Shown: positions 29,812-39,001, counted from the first letter of the stretch. The stretch: DNA of 64,000 nt from Nostoc commune NIES-4072 (GCF_003113895.1 NZ_BDUD01000001.1:1277821-1341820); one strand, 5' to 3'. Translations and numbers: made by a program. The notes: generated by a model not told the origin, from the sequence alone.

Positions 29812-30090
29812 TTAGAAATGAGTGTATGCTTCTTGAGGATCAAACATTTTGAGTTTTTCCATGCTTCCCAGCAAATTAAACCGCCTAAATTCACAATTAA
29901 TTTGATTTTGGGAGAGGCGATGCCTACGGCGGTAAACTACGCAAGTCATATTAACTGAAGCAGACTCAAAAAATAAACAGTAAATCAAAAAGCTTAAACA
30001 GACAGTAAAAAGGCACCACCCAATGAACCAATATCTGAGTGGTTGATGCTTTAGCTGTAATCTGGTACGAGTTTCCTCTACAATTTTCAT
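29812..30090 (-). CDS. Small membrane protein, probably truncated
   Basis: 93 residues from the Met at 30090. It begins MKIVEETRTRLQLKHQPLRY and continues into one hydrophobic segment (FIGWCLFTVCLSFLIYCLFF), followed by a Cys-containing region. This layout resembles the N-terminus of longer (~150 aa) cyanobacterial membrane proteins, and the frame here ends early, so it may be a remnant. A GGCGATGCCTACGGCGG dispersed repeat (29916-29943) falls inside the coding frame, encoding the basic RRRHRLS stretch. A Met at 30147 is possible but adds poorly conserved sequence. Confidence 0.4.
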   Translation of the reverse strand: MKIVEETRTRLQLKHQPLRYWFIGWCLFTVCLSFLIYCLFFESASVNMTCVVYRRRHRLSQNQINCEFRRFNLLGSMEKLKMFDPQEAYTHF

Positions 30091-30251
30091 CAGTGTTTGT
30101 GTATAAAATACTGAACCCCTGAGTAGAGTATTCCCCTCGTAGCGCATTCATTAATCACCAAGTCTAAGTACTAGGGAGGATTTATGATGAATTGCTAAAC
30201 AAGCTTTGGCTAGCTGGTAGATAATTGGGGCAGAAAGCTAGAGCTAGAAGC

Positions 30252-31118
30252 ATGGAAACCAAACAGCTAGGAAAAACTGGTATCTTTGTAAGTGCGATCG
30301 GTTTGGGTGGTATGCCCATGTCAATCTCTAATCGCCCTCCCGAATCAGAATCAATCCAAGTTATTCATCGGGCCTTGGATCTGGGTATTACATTTATTGA
30401 CACTGCCGATTCTTACTGCAAAGATGAGTCAGACAAGCATCATAACGAGCGACTAATTCACAAGGCAATTACTAGTTACAAAGGCGATGTTAGCCAAGTA
30501 ATTGTAGCAACGAAGGGCGGTTTGATGCGTCCTGATGGAAACTGGACAAGCAACGGGAACCCAGAACATTTGCGTGAAACAATTCGAGTTAGTTTTGAAG
30601 CGTTAGGTGGTGATAAACCCATCGATGTTTGGCAATACCATTCGCCCGATTCTAAGTACACAATCGAAGAATCCCTTGCACCTGTGAAAGAAGCAGTAGA
30701 GGCAGGTTTGATTCGATTTGTCGGAGTTTCTAACTTTTCCGTTGAACAAATTAAGCGGGCGCGGGATGTAGTGGATATTGTATCGGTGCAGAATCAATAC
30801 AGCCCTTGGCAACGACAGCCAGAAAATGACGGCGTGTTGAAGTATTGCGAAGAACAAGGATTGACCTTTTTGCCTTGGAGTCCCTTTGGTGGTAGGCGTC
30901 GCCATCAGGATTTACAAGATATCCCTGCGATCGCTAACTTAGCTAAAGAAAAAGGTGTGTCAGTATATAATATCGTTCTGGCGTGGTTGCGTTCCAAGTC
31001 GCCCGCTATTTTGCCAATTCCTGGTGCTAGCAAGGTTTCTAGCATTGAAGACTCAGCACAAGCTATCAATGTGAAACTATCTGATGAAGAAGTGCAAAAA
31101 ATCGATCGGGCAACTTAA
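30252..31118 (+). CDS. Aldo/keto reductase
   Basis: NAD(P)H-dependent aldo/keto reductase (~288 aa). Starts METKQLGKTGIFVSAIGLGG. The catalytic tetrad is visible: Asp in FIDTADSYC, Tyr in the same motif, Lys in VATKGGLM and His in VWQYHSPD. The C-terminus has the cofactor-binding LPIPGASKVSSIEDS. Distinct from the longer reductase at 628-1809. I chose ATG at 30252; the open frame extends to a TTG at 30225 without a better signal. Substrate unknown. Confidence 0.9.
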   Translation: METKQLGKTGIFVSAIGLGGMPMSISNRPPESESIQVIHRALDLGITFIDTADSYCKDESDKHHNERLIHKAITSYKGDVSQVIVATKGGLMRPDGNWTSNGNPEHLRETIRVSFEALGGDKPIDVWQYHSPDSKYTIEESLAPVKEAVEAGLIRFVGVSNFSVEQIKRARDVVDIVSVQNQYSPWQRQPENDGVLKYCEEQGLTFLPWSPFGGRRRHQDLQDIPAIANLAKEKGVSVYNIVLAWLRSKSPAILPIPGASKVSSIEDSAQAINVKLSDEEVQKIDRAT

Positions 31119-31245
31119 TCATTCCAAGCGATTCTTACTTCGGTGTAATACAGTCTAAACCTTATCCCCAACCCTGATGTATCGAGATATTTAGTCTCAT
31201 CCAATACTTTGGGGTTGAATATATATTGAGGAAAAGCGATCGCTT

Positions 31246-31704
31246 CTACATTGACTCCAACGGCGGAACCTCAAAGTCATTAAACGAGCAAACATTGTAA
31301 GACGAAGCGGCTATTGCTTTCACCAGCTTACCGTCGAGAGTCAGCAAAGTAGCACCTACCTGCTGTGAAAGTGCAACATAAGAACCATCGTAGGCGGAGA
31401 TTCCATAATTTAATGCGATCGCAACTGCATCCACCATCAAATCAGCCGTGGAGACGACACGCAAAGGGAAAGCTTTCAGACTAGCTAAATTCCCCTGAAT
31501 CAGAGAAACATCGTAACTACCTGCACGAGCATACTTCCACAAAACATTTGCACACTCAATGTAAAACAGGTCAGGTACAAAGATTTCTGTCTGGGAATAG
31601 GCAAGGTAAGCAAACAGTTGATTAACCTTGGCTGTTAGCGGATCGGGAATAAATTGCTTAACGGACACACTGGCATCCACGACGCACCTAAGAGGAATTG
31701 TCAT
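31246..31704 (-). CDS. PIN-domain toxin, VapC/FitB type
   Basis: Predicted Mg-dependent ribonuclease toxin of a type II pair, 152 aa. PIN acidic residues: Asp in RCVVDASVSVKQF, Glu in FYIECANVLWKYA, Asp in GISAYDGSYVALS and Asp in LLTLDGKLVKA. Its ATG overlaps the stop of the upstream antitoxin gene by four bases (ATGA-type overlap), so the two are translationally coupled. Confidence 0.88.
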   Translation of the reverse strand: MTIPLRCVVDASVSVKQFIPDPLTAKVNQLFAYLAYSQTEIFVPDLFYIECANVLWKYARAGSYDVSLIQGNLASLKAFPLRVVSTADLMVDAVAIALNYGISAYDGSYVALSQQVGATLLTLDGKLVKAIAASSYNVCSFNDFEVPPLESM

Positions 31705-31967
31705 CTGTCCCGATCTTCTCTAATCATGGCAGTGCTGTCAGGCCATTCGATATCAGTTGGTAGCTTTTCACGGCGAAGACGGATTTCCTCTAAAAGTTTT
31801 GGCACATTCTTTCGTCTTTCTTCTTCTGTTTGCTGTGCTTCAGTTTTTAAAGCTTGTTCTAACAGAGTTATAACTTGGGCGTTAATGGAACGGTGTTCAG
31901 ATGCCGCTAACTCTTGCAGCTTTGCATACAAATCATCGGGTAAATTTCTTACATAAAGGGTAGCCAT
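31701..31967 (-). CDS. FitA/VapB-type antitoxin (ribbon-helix-helix)
   Basis: 88-residue antitoxin. The start MATLYVRNLPDDLYAKLQEL and SEHRSINAQVITLLEQAL are a ribbon-helix-helix DNA-binding region of FitA type. The C-terminal half is charged and should wrap the toxin. It lies upstream of the PIN gene with a 4-bp overlap, the normal antitoxin-first order, and probably autoregulates the pair. Confidence 0.85.
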   Translation of the reverse strand: MATLYVRNLPDDLYAKLQELAASEHRSINAQVITLLEQALKTEAQQTEEERRKNVPKLLEEIRLRREKLPTDIEWPDSTAMIREDRDR

Positions 31968-32120
31968 CGCTTTACCTCAAAGTAGAATTTATCAAAATGA
32001 TAGCATAATGCAAGCAAAAGGGAGAGCGATCGCAAAGCTTTTTGCTAAGGATTGAGATGCAAATATTGCTTAGAGATGTCTTACATAAAAACACTTGTAT
32101 AAAATTCAGTATTCATGCAA

Positions 32121-32205
32121 CGGAGAGGGGGAGATTCGAACTCCCGGAGGTTTTAGCCTCATCCGATTTCAAGTCGGACGCAATCGACCACTCTGCCACC
32201 TCTCC
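32121..32205 (-). tRNA. tRNA-Ser (anticodon TGA)
   Basis: Reads on the minus strand from GGAGAGGTGGCAGAGTGGTC to the 3' CCTCTCC plus discriminator G. The acceptor stem GGAGAGG/CCTCTCC is perfect, the anticodon loop is CTTGAAA, a class II variable arm is present, and the T-loop is GTTCGAATC. CCA is not encoded. Two plus-strand frames across it are spurious. Confidence 0.96.
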
Positions 32206-32336
32206 AGTAAATCTGTCAAACTTGTGCTGATCCTAGTTTCAGACGCTATTCAGGCGCTTTTGTTGGTTAGCACTAAACTTGACAGATCATACTATACCCT
32301 ATTATCTACGCAGATTGCACTACTGGATGCGAATAT

Positions 32337-33257
32337 CTACGACACAATACGCGATCGCTCGTACAAAATTTCCCCCTTAGCCACTTGAAAGTCATTCCCC
32401 ACCCAAACTAGGGACACTTGCGAAACCACACCCGCCTCTAGAGTGACAATGGAAAAATTACGCAACTTCTCGCTATCATTTTCCACAATCCTGGGGACAC
32501 TAGCCGCATTTAAGTAAATTGTTCCCTCTGGACTTCTAAAGATGGGCTTGCGCTGCACTTTCTTGGTATGGCGTAAATCTCGGTGCATGTGACCAAATGT
32601 CACCAGAGGAATGGTTTTACCAGCAGTCAAGGCTTGAGAAATCGCCTCGCCCAAATCTGGATCGCCAAAATCACCGCCAATTGGATGCCAGTCTTTGCCG
32701 CAGGGGTCTTCGGGGCGATCGCCTAACCCACTAGGCCCATTGTGACCCAAAAATATAATTGTCTCGTAAGCGGCGCTTTTAACTGCTTTCACGATGCGAT
32801 CGGCGGATTCTTCTAAACTCGTCACACCGTAACGTTCTTTACAGATTTCCGCGAATTTCCACTCCGGGCCACCCCAAGTAAAGGGACGACCCCCCACTAC
32901 AGTTAAATTCCAAGCGGGAAAATCCAACTTACCGTAACCGACATGGGACGGGCCTAATAAATCGAGTTGTTCCTGTACCCAGTCTTCCTTAGAGCGGTCA
33001 TAAGGAGCCTTTTTGCGTCCCCATTCGGTGGCGGTGTACCAGGCATCGTGGTTGCCCATTACGGCTGCTTTGGGAATATCGAGAGAAGCGATCGCTCTGA
33101 CCACTTCCACCGACTCATTGCCAAAATCCCCGACAAACAGCACTAAGTCAACACCCAAATGCTTGAGTGCAACGCCATCTTCCACTTCCCATTGGTCGTG
33201 AATATCTCCAACTACAGCAATTTTGAGGTTTATCGATTGAGTTTTCTGACTGGTCAT
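32337..33257 (-). CDS. Metallophosphoesterase (TIGR04168-like)
   Basis: Calcineurin-like phosphoesterase of 306 aa. The metal and active-site motifs occur in order: VVGDIHDQWE, LFVGDFGNE, VMGNHDAW, FLGHNGPSG and TFGHMHRDLR. This layout and length match a cyanobacterial/plant family that I recall as TIGR04168; the substrate is not known. I chose ATG at 33257 (MTSQKTQSINLKIAVVG) over the open-frame TTG at 33320, which adds poorly folding sequence. Divergent from nadA. Confidence 0.85.
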   Translation of the reverse strand: MTSQKTQSINLKIAVVGDIHDQWEVEDGVALKHLGVDLVLFVGDFGNESVEVVRAIASLDIPKAAVMGNHDAWYTATEWGRKKAPYDRSKEDWVQEQLDLLGPSHVGYGKLDFPAWNLTVVGGRPFTWGGPEWKFAEICKERYGVTSLEESADRIVKAVKSAAYETIIFLGHNGPSGLGDRPEDPCGKDWHPIGGDFGDPDLGEAISQALTAGKTIPLVTFGHMHRDLRHTKKVQRKPIFRSPEGTIYLNAASVPRIVENDSEKLRNFSIVTLEAGVVSQVSLVWVGNDFQVAKGEILYERSRIVS

Positions 33258-33406
33258 GCCACTTTCCTTGCCGTCTATCTCCAGGATATGAAACTCAGCC
33301 CGATTTGGACACAACCCCAAAATATCAACCGTCCACTATTTTTGGTAAAAACTACTATAATTGAATCCACAGGACATACATTTACAACATAAAGCACCCC
33401 TAAACT

Positions 33407-34381
33407 GTGTTTACCACTGCACTAGCTCAACGAGAAAACACCCAACTGGGTGAACTACCACTAGATTTGTTTGCCGCGATTCAGAGTCTCAAAAAAGAAC
33501 TCAACGCCGTTATCTTGGCACATTATTATCAAGAGCCAGATATTCAGGATATTGCAGACTTTATTGGGGATTCATTACAACTAGCGAGAGCCGCCGAAAA
33601 AACCAATGCGGATGTAATTGTCTTTGCTGGCGTTCACTTCATGGCAGAAACAGCAAAGATACTTAATCCCGATAAATTAGTACTTTTACCAGATTTGGAT
33701 GCTGGTTGTTCTTTAGCAGACAGTTGTCCACCAGACGAATTTGCGGCTTTTAAAGCAGCGCATCCAGATCATTTGGTGGTATCTTACATCAACTGTTCTG
33801 CTGATATCAAGGCGATGAGCGATATTATTTGTACTAGCTCCAACGCTGTGAAAATTGTGCAGCAGATACCGAAAGAACAGCCGATTATTTTTGCCCCAGA
33901 TCGGAACTTGGGGCGGTATGTAATGGAACAGACAGGACGAGATTTGGTGCTATGGCAAGGTAGCTGTGTTGTCCATGAAACCTTTTCAGAAAAGAAAATT
34001 GTCCAGTTAAAAATTGCCCATCCCGAAGCAGAGGCGATCGCACATCCAGAATGTGAAAGTAGTGTATTGCGCCACGCCAGTTTTATTGGCTCTACAGCCG
34101 CCTTACTCAAGTATTGTCAAAGCAGCCCCACCAAAGAATTTATCGTTGCGACAGAGCCAGGAATCATTCACCAAATGCAAAAACTAGCTCCTGACAAGCG
34201 TTTTATTCCTGCACCACCAATGAATAATTGTGCTTGTAACGAATGTCCCTTTATGCGGTTAAATACTCTAGAAAAGCTTTACTGGGCAATGAAAAATCGC
34301 ACTCCCGAAATTACCATGTCAGAAGATATTCGGCTGGCTGCACTGCGACCAATGCAACGAATGCTGGAGATGAGCGTGTAA
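33407..34381 (+). CDS. nadA: Quinolinate synthase
   Basis: Condenses iminoaspartate with dihydroxyacetone phosphate to quinolinate in NAD synthesis, using a 4Fe-4S cluster. 324 aa. Substrate motif [20 protein letters not shown]; cluster Cys candidates in [19 protein letters not shown] and [29 protein letters not shown] is also typical. The start is a GTG at 33407 ([11 protein letters not shown]), which matches the usual start of the Nostoc protein. A degenerate GGTAGAGACGCA hairpin repeat follows the stop (34402-34433). Confidence 0.97.
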   Translation: MFTTALAQRENTQLGELPLDLFAAIQSLKKELNAVILAHYYQEPDIQDIADFIGDSLQLARAAEKTNADVIVFAGVHFMAETAKILNPDKLVLLPDLDAGCSLADSCPPDEFAAFKAAHPDHLVVSYINCSADIKAMSDIICTSSNAVKIVQQIPKEQPIIFAPDRNLGRYVMEQTGRDLVLWQGSCVVHETFSEKKIVQLKIAHPEAEAIAHPECESSVLRHASFIGSTAALLKYCQSSPTKEFIVATEPGIIHQMQKLAPDKRFIPAPPMNNCACNECPFMRLNTLEKLYWAMKNRTPEITMSEDIRLAALRPMQRMLEMSV

Positions 34382-34505
34382 CCAGTATTTTTTATCCATA
34401 AGGTAGAGACGCAGTTTTGTTGCGATTTCTACCTGCAAGTTATTTTTTTTAATTACTTGCAATTTCTAAAACATGGTGCTAAGATTTTAAATCGTGAGAC
34501 AAATC

Positions 34506-34591
34506 GGGTCGGTGTCCGAGTGGTTAATGGAGACGGACTGTAAATCCGTTGGCTAGCGCCTACGCTGGTTCAAATCCAGCCCGGCCCACCA
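34506..34591 (+). tRNA. tRNA-Tyr (anticodon GTA)
   Basis: Starts GGGTCGGTGTCCGAGTGG, with anticodon loop CTGTAAA, a long variable arm (class II) and T-arm CTGGTTCAAATCCAG. Acceptor GGGTCGG pairs with CCGGCCC, followed by discriminator A and an encoded CCA (34589-34591). Confidence 0.96.
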
Positions 34592-34678
34592 CTTACGAAG
34601 TTATAAGTTATAATGACTGGGTTAAGAGCAAAGCTCCCAGCATTGTAACTTACAACTAAAAAACCAAAGTTATATTTT

Positions 34679-34750
34679 GCCCGTGTGGCTCAGTGGTAGA
34701 GCACACCCTTGGTAAGGGTGAGGTCACGAGTTCAATCCTCGTCACGGGCT
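34679..34750 (+). tRNA. tRNA-Thr (anticodon GGT)
   Basis: GCCCGTGTGGCTCAGTGG start, anticodon stem CACCC/GGGTG around TTGGTAA, T-arm ACGAGTTCAATCCTCGT, acceptor GCCCGTG/CACGGGC and discriminator T. CCA is not encoded. It sits 91 bases downstream of tRNA-Tyr, a common bacterial tRNA pair, and 202 bases upstream of an integrase gene in the same direction. Confidence 0.96.
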
Positions 34751-34952
34751 TTTTAAATTTATAAAACAATCAACCCAAATTCAAGGGTTTCAGCCTTATT
34801 AAGAGATTTAGATGTTCAAAAGCTAAGTTTCTTACTTGCATTTGTGGCTATTCTGACTATGATTCTGAATATGATTTGGCTATGAGCTTATTTTTTGACT
34901 ATGATTTGACTATGATTTTTATAGAGCAAATTATTTATAATAGTCAAAATTA

Positions 34953-36119
34953 ATGGATAGAACACAAAAAGCGTCTAAAGGAACAGTAAGTGTTGAATCA
35001 TTTCAAAGTCGATTACGTCTGAGACTGCCAAGACAACTTTACGAAGGTACACAAAAATATTTGACTCTGAATTTAGCTGATACGCCAGAAAATCGTCAGC
35101 TAGCAGAACAGAAAGCACATCAGATAGAGTTAGACATTGCATCTGGTAGCTTCGATGAAACACTGGCTAAGTACAAGCCACAGAGACATTTATCTATAGT
35201 TACTCCTGGCGAACAGCAGAAGATATTAACAATTTCAGACTTGTGGGATAGGTACATTGATTACAAGCGCCCATCTCTAAAACCTAGAACACTGGATAAA
35301 CTAGCTGTACTAGAAAAACATATTAAACGCTGTCCATATCAAGATTTGGATGAGGGTATAAAAATCAGACTCGCATTGTTGCAACAAACGACTACCTCAC
35401 AAGCCAAAGATGTACTCATGTATCTTTCAGCAGCTTGTAAATGGGGAATGAAACATGGTTTAGTAACTTTTAATCCTTTTGAAGGGATGTACAATGAGCT
35501 TCCCAAACATAAGTGGCAGGATAATTCAAAACCTAACGCCTTCAGTGAAGAAGAGAAAGAAAGAATAATTCAGGCTTTTAAAAATCACAAACCATCTAAA
35601 GGTATAGGCTACAGTTATTACTCACCATTTGTGGAGTTTTTGTTTTTAACAGGATGCCGACCATCAGAAGCTATCGGTCTGCAATGGAAGCATATTACAC
35701 CTGATTGTTCTCAAATTACCTTTGAAGGCGCATTAGTTCAGGTGGGAAATGGTGAAAGGGTGAGGGTTAATGGCTCTAAGAACAATAAAAAGCGTGTTTT
35801 TAACTGTAACCAACGACTACAAGAATTAATTTTAAAAATCAAACCAGAATATGTTGAGCCGGAATCTTTAATATTTCCATCACCAGAAGGATTATCAATA
35901 CATTATAGAAACTTTTCACGTCGAGCTTGGGATAAAATTGTAGACCCATTAGTAGAACGTCAAACCACACCATATTCATGTCGTGATACTTTCATATCTG
36001 AGCAAATTGCAAAAGGGGTTCCTACTGCTGTAGTTGCAAAATGGTGTGATAACTCGGTGGATGTTATAGAACAAAAATATCTTGATGCTAAACTTTTAGA
36101 GCAACTTAAACCGCTTTAG
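34953..36119 (+). CDS. Tyrosine recombinase / integrase
   Basis: Site-specific integrase of 388 aa. An N-terminal arm-type region (RLRLRLPRQLYEGTQKYL) and a SAM-like core-binding region (~105-185) precede the catalytic domain. Catalytic Arg ~236 is in TGCRPSEAIGL and the C-terminal nucleophile Tyr ~376 in VIEQKYLD. The box II motif is atypical: PYSCRDTFIS in place of HxLRHT, so the first His is lost while the Arg is kept, and WCDNS replaces LGH. It lies next to tRNA-Thr and converges on the endonuclease gene with only 3 bp between stop codons. Could be the remnant of a tRNA-integrated element. Confidence 0.88.
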   Translation: MDRTQKASKGTVSVESFQSRLRLRLPRQLYEGTQKYLTLNLADTPENRQLAEQKAHQIELDIASGSFDETLAKYKPQRHLSIVTPGEQQKILTISDLWDRYIDYKRPSLKPRTLDKLAVLEKHIKRCPYQDLDEGIKIRLALLQQTTTSQAKDVLMYLSAACKWGMKHGLVTFNPFEGMYNELPKHKWQDNSKPNAFSEEEKERIIQAFKNHKPSKGIGYSYYSPFVEFLFLTGCRPSEAIGLQWKHITPDCSQITFEGALVQVGNGERVRVNGSKNNKKRVFNCNQRLQELILKIKPEYVEPESLIFPSPEGLSIHYRNFSRRAWDKIVDPLVERQTTPYSCRDTFISEQIAKGVPTAVVAKWCDNSVDVIEQKYLDAKLLEQLKPL

Positions 36120-36122
36120 TAT

Positions 36123-36903
36123 TCAGAAATTCACATCCTTACTCAGGCTAAGGTCACGACTTGTTTCTTCGTTATGGCTTATTAACTGTCCTTCCACTTT
36201 TCCATAAACTTTCTTAACCCAATACCCTCTAGGTGGCTTTTCTACTCCATAAGCCTTACACCACTTTTCTACAGCCTTATCAGACACACCAAAATCTCTC
36301 CCAATTTGTGCAGTTGGCTTTTCCCAAACTAGTTTTTCTAGTTCTTCTTTAGATGGTCTTTCTACTTTTCTGGTATGAATCCTAGAGTCTGGATTAACTT
36401 TTCTGGTTGTTAAATCAACGCCAAACTCCTTGTAGGTTCGCTTAGACGCATCTTCAGTAAAGTCTATAAAATCTTCCCACCAGTAAAAGGGTGTAGCTGA
36501 ATTAGGTATCTGGGTGGTTATGTAGCAACCATTAAAGTTAATTGATGGATAAACAACTAACTTTATCTATGTCAGGAAGATAAACCGCATAAAAATCAAA
36601 GTCATTTACTTTATACTTCTTTTGATGAGTTCCATTTTTATCTACCCAAATAGTTTTATTTACTACCCTATTATCTCCTGCGTATTTAGCTTGTATTTTG
36701 TAAAATTTATCGTCTTTGTAGACAACAAAATCAAAAGGTAAATGTTCACAAACAAGTGGCGTAAGAATCAAGTATCCTTTAAGCGTTAGATCCGCGATCG
36801 CTCTCGTAGCAGCAATATCGCCCTTGTTCTTGGTATGATGCAGCAATAACGAACCCTCAACCGAGGTAATCATCATATCACTTAACGGTGCTTGAGGGTT
36901 CAT
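36123..36903 (-). pseudogene. Frameshifted PD-(D/E)XK homing-endonuclease-like gene
   Basis: Two frames that read as one protein. The first (36538-36903, ATG at 36903) is a PD-(D/E)XK domain like the tRNA-intron endonuclease group: NKGDIAATRAIADLTLKGY, the Asp in PFDFVVYKDDK, IQAKYAGDN with Gln at the usual Glu position, and FDFYAVYLPDIDKV. The second frame (down to TGA at 36123) continues VYPSINFNGCYITTQIPNSA, FYWWEDFIDF, then a helix-turn-helix-like RPSKEELEKLVWEKPTAQI and a PPRGYW motif. The shift falls in the short GTTAGTTGTT stretch near 36552-36562, and a net +1 change would join them. It starts 12 bases past the 3' end of tRNA-Arg in the same direction. Either a pseudogene or two separately translated parts. 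Confidence 0.75.
36151..36177 (+). repeat. Imperfect copy of the tRNA-Thr 3' end
   Basis: AGGTCACGACTTG matches AGGTCACGAGTTC of tRNA-Thr (34721), and the similarity runs for 27 bases with 20 identities, in the same orientation. It would place the integrase between two direct repeats, like a worn attR. The similarity is too low to be sure. Confidence 0.3.
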
Positions 36904-36915
36904 ATTGAGTTAAAA

Positions 36916-36988
36916 CGAGCGCGGCAGGGTTCGAACCTGCGACCGATTGCTTAGAAGGCAATTGCTCTATCCACTGAGCTACGCGCCC
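36916..36988 (-). tRNA. tRNA-Arg (anticodon TCT)
   Basis: Minus strand: GGGCGCGTAGCTCAGTGG start, anticodon loop CTTCTAA, T-arm GCAGGTTCGAACCTGC. Acceptor GGGCGCG pairs with CGCGCTC (one G-T pair), discriminator G, no encoded CCA. The endonuclease-like gene begins directly downstream. Confidence 0.95.
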
Positions 36989-37344
36989 AAAACAAAATCA
37001 TGGCTCCCAAAAGAGTCATCTAAACTATTATATCGTTTTCGCGTACCAAGAAGCAATCGAAAATTGCAGATTTACTACTAGCAAGGCTAAGATGCTAGTC
37101 GCTAGTTAGTTAATCTACACCGAAAACGAAACAGATGGAGTATTGGTTTAGATATATTGAGTTTTCAAAGGGTTATTTGCCTGTTAACGCCACCCTCCTA
37201 TGGGCGGCTACCTTCGGGAAAGAACTGGCGATCGCTAGGCTCATTTCCACAGTATGCTAGGTAATTTCAGCCTTGCCGATACTGCCAAATGCCATTATAT
37301 ATTCCATATTAAGAGTGCCCCTGTGAGGAGTTTTTGCTAGTGCC
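36989..37344. other. Intergenic region
   Basis: 356 bp with a GC-rich CCACCCTCCTATGGGCGG block near 37189 that could form a small hairpin, followed by a HIP1 site. A GAGGAG purine run at 37325 lies ~14 bases before the next start codon. No gene seen. Confidence 0.4.
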
Positions 37345-38004
37345 ATGTTTATTCTCAAACGGCAGGATGTTGAAATATCAAGCATTCAGCACCCAAAAAA
37401 GGATCAGCAGGTGCCGATCCTCAGTTATCAAGGGCAGACTTTTCGCTTGATTAGTGTCTTCAAAGCTAGTCAAGAAGAAGAAGCTAGAGCCTTATGGAGA
37501 GAATTAACGGATAACCGAGGTAAAGCCTGTGTTTTACTAGAAGAACCCGAACGCTTTAGCGTTTGGGGTAAAATCCGTTTAGAGCAGCTGGATGGTGACA
37601 CAGGTGGTCATGGCAAAACGGCAATTTTAATCCAAGCCAGTATTTTGCTGTTGCAGGGTGTTTCTATCGACATTGAAGAGTTTTTAGGTGCTAGGCAAGC
37701 TGCATTATTTGAAAAAGATATTGCCGAAGTGTTCAAGCAGAAACAATTTCCCCAAGCATCTTCTTTAGAAGCAGTTAAATATTTGGTATCTACTAATCCG
37801 TTACCGACAGCCAAAATACCTGATTGGCAAGAAAATCATGTAGTAATTCTGTTACAAGAACTGCATCGATTAGGAAAAGGCTATTTTGGCAACGCTAATT
37901 TTACCAAACAAGTGATTTATAAGCTAGAAGATATGCCAGAAGCCGAGCGATCGCTGTTTATCACTTGGCTAAATCAATCGCCACTGGGTAAACTATGGCA
38001 GTAA
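37345..38004 (+). CDS. Conserved hypothetical protein (219 aa)
   Basis: I do not recognise a named family. The N-terminal half reads like a compact domain (FILKRQDVEI, SYQGQTFRLISVFKASQEEE, then EEPERFSVWGKIRLEQL). The C-terminal half is helical with an LLQELHRLGKGYFGNANFTK motif. No signal peptide or membrane segment, so it is probably cytoplasmic. Codon use resembles the neighbours. It is likely a cyanobacterium-specific protein. ATG at 37345, GAGGAG upstream. Confidence 0.6.
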   Translation: MFILKRQDVEISSIQHPKKDQQVPILSYQGQTFRLISVFKASQEEEARALWRELTDNRGKACVLLEEPERFSVWGKIRLEQLDGDTGGHGKTAILIQASILLLQGVSIDIEEFLGARQAALFEKDIAEVFKQKQFPQASSLEAVKYLVSTNPLPTAKIPDWQENHVVILLQELHRLGKGYFGNANFTKQVIYKLEDMPEAERSLFITWLNQSPLGKLWQ

Positions 38005-38128
38005 CAAAATTCCTGCCAATGACACTTGCTTTTGGTAGCAGATTGTGCATTACTTAGCAGACACAGTGCTAGATATACAGTCCTTTAACTCAAAATACTG
38101 CCAGAGTGCATCTACATAATCAAGTTTT

Positions 38129-38980
38129 ATGAATAACTCTTACGAGAATTCGTTCCTTTCTAAATCAATTTTCAACACTCAGAACATTGTCTTAGCTAAT
38201 ATTGGCTGGGCCGTACTGGCACTGCTATACTTTTTGTTGTTTAGTGCCAAAGTTCCCGGAGCAGATGGTATAGAAAGCCGAGCCGAGTGGTATGTGATTG
38301 GCACAAATATTTTTGAAGCTTTAGCTTATTTGGCTGCCGGTATCTTATGCTTGAGGAACTGGCTGAGTCCGCAAATCGTCAGTGGTCGAAATGTTTGGCT
38401 CTTAATTGGGCTAGGTATGCTTTCCTATTTCATTGGGGGGATAATTTTCGGTTATACCGAAATAGTTTTAAAAGATGAACCGGATGTGTCTGTAGGCGAT
38501 ATATTTTTTGTACTGACTTATCTATTACTTGGCGCAGGCATGATTTTAGCTGTGGCTTCCAGGCGAATCAATCTGGAAAAATGGCAGTGGCTAATTGTGT
38601 TAGCAATTGCAGTTTTCGGTAGTTTGTTAGCATGGTGGATTTCTATGCAACAGGAAAAACCCTCAGAACTACTAGTCGCTATTTTGAATTGGTTTTACGT
38701 AGTTAGCGATGTAGTTCTGTTAATTATTGCTACCACTCTGCTACTAGCCTTTTGGGGGGGAAGAGTTTCCCAGTCTTGGCGAATGATTGCAGCCGCGGCC
38801 TTTTCGCTTTACATTGCAGATATGTGGTTTAAATATGCCCAAGGCCCCAATTATCAAAGTGGAGAGATATTAGAAGTGTTTTGGGTTTTTAGTGGAGTGT
38901 TATTTGGCATGGGCGCTGTCTTAGAATATGACGCATCACTAAGACGAACGCGCCGTACCAGTGGACGAAAACGAGCTTAG
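38129..38980 (+). CDS. Polytopic membrane protein of unknown function
   Basis: 283 residues with about eight hydrophobic helices (for example NIGWAVLALLYFLLF, VWLLIGLGMLSYFIGGIIFG and VLLIIATTLLLAFWGG) and a basic C-terminal tail (RRTRRTSGRKRA). The arrangement is like the membrane sensor modules found in front of signalling domains, but no signalling domain follows. The next gene begins 21 bases after the stop, so the two may be co-transcribed. Confidence 0.65.
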   Translation: MNNSYENSFLSKSIFNTQNIVLANIGWAVLALLYFLLFSAKVPGADGIESRAEWYVIGTNIFEALAYLAAGILCLRNWLSPQIVSGRNVWLLIGLGMLSYFIGGIIFGYTEIVLKDEPDVSVGDIFFVLTYLLLGAGMILAVASRRINLEKWQWLIVLAIAVFGSLLAWWISMQQEKPSELLVAILNWFYVVSDVVLLIIATTLLLAFWGGRVSQSWRMIAAAAFSLYIADMWFKYAQGPNYQSGEILEVFWVFSGVLFGMGAVLEYDASLRRTRRTSGRKRA

Positions 38981-39001
38981 TAAAGATTTTTGGTATCTAC
39001 C

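Noticed and set aside
32042..32388. Two plus-strand frames across 32042-32388
   Set aside because: They run through the tRNA-Ser gene on the opposite strand; coding there is not credible.
36123..36540. Separate short gene for the endonuclease tail
   Set aside because: No start codon with ribosome-binding site, and the sequence continues directly the PD-(D/E)XK frame after a net +1 shift.
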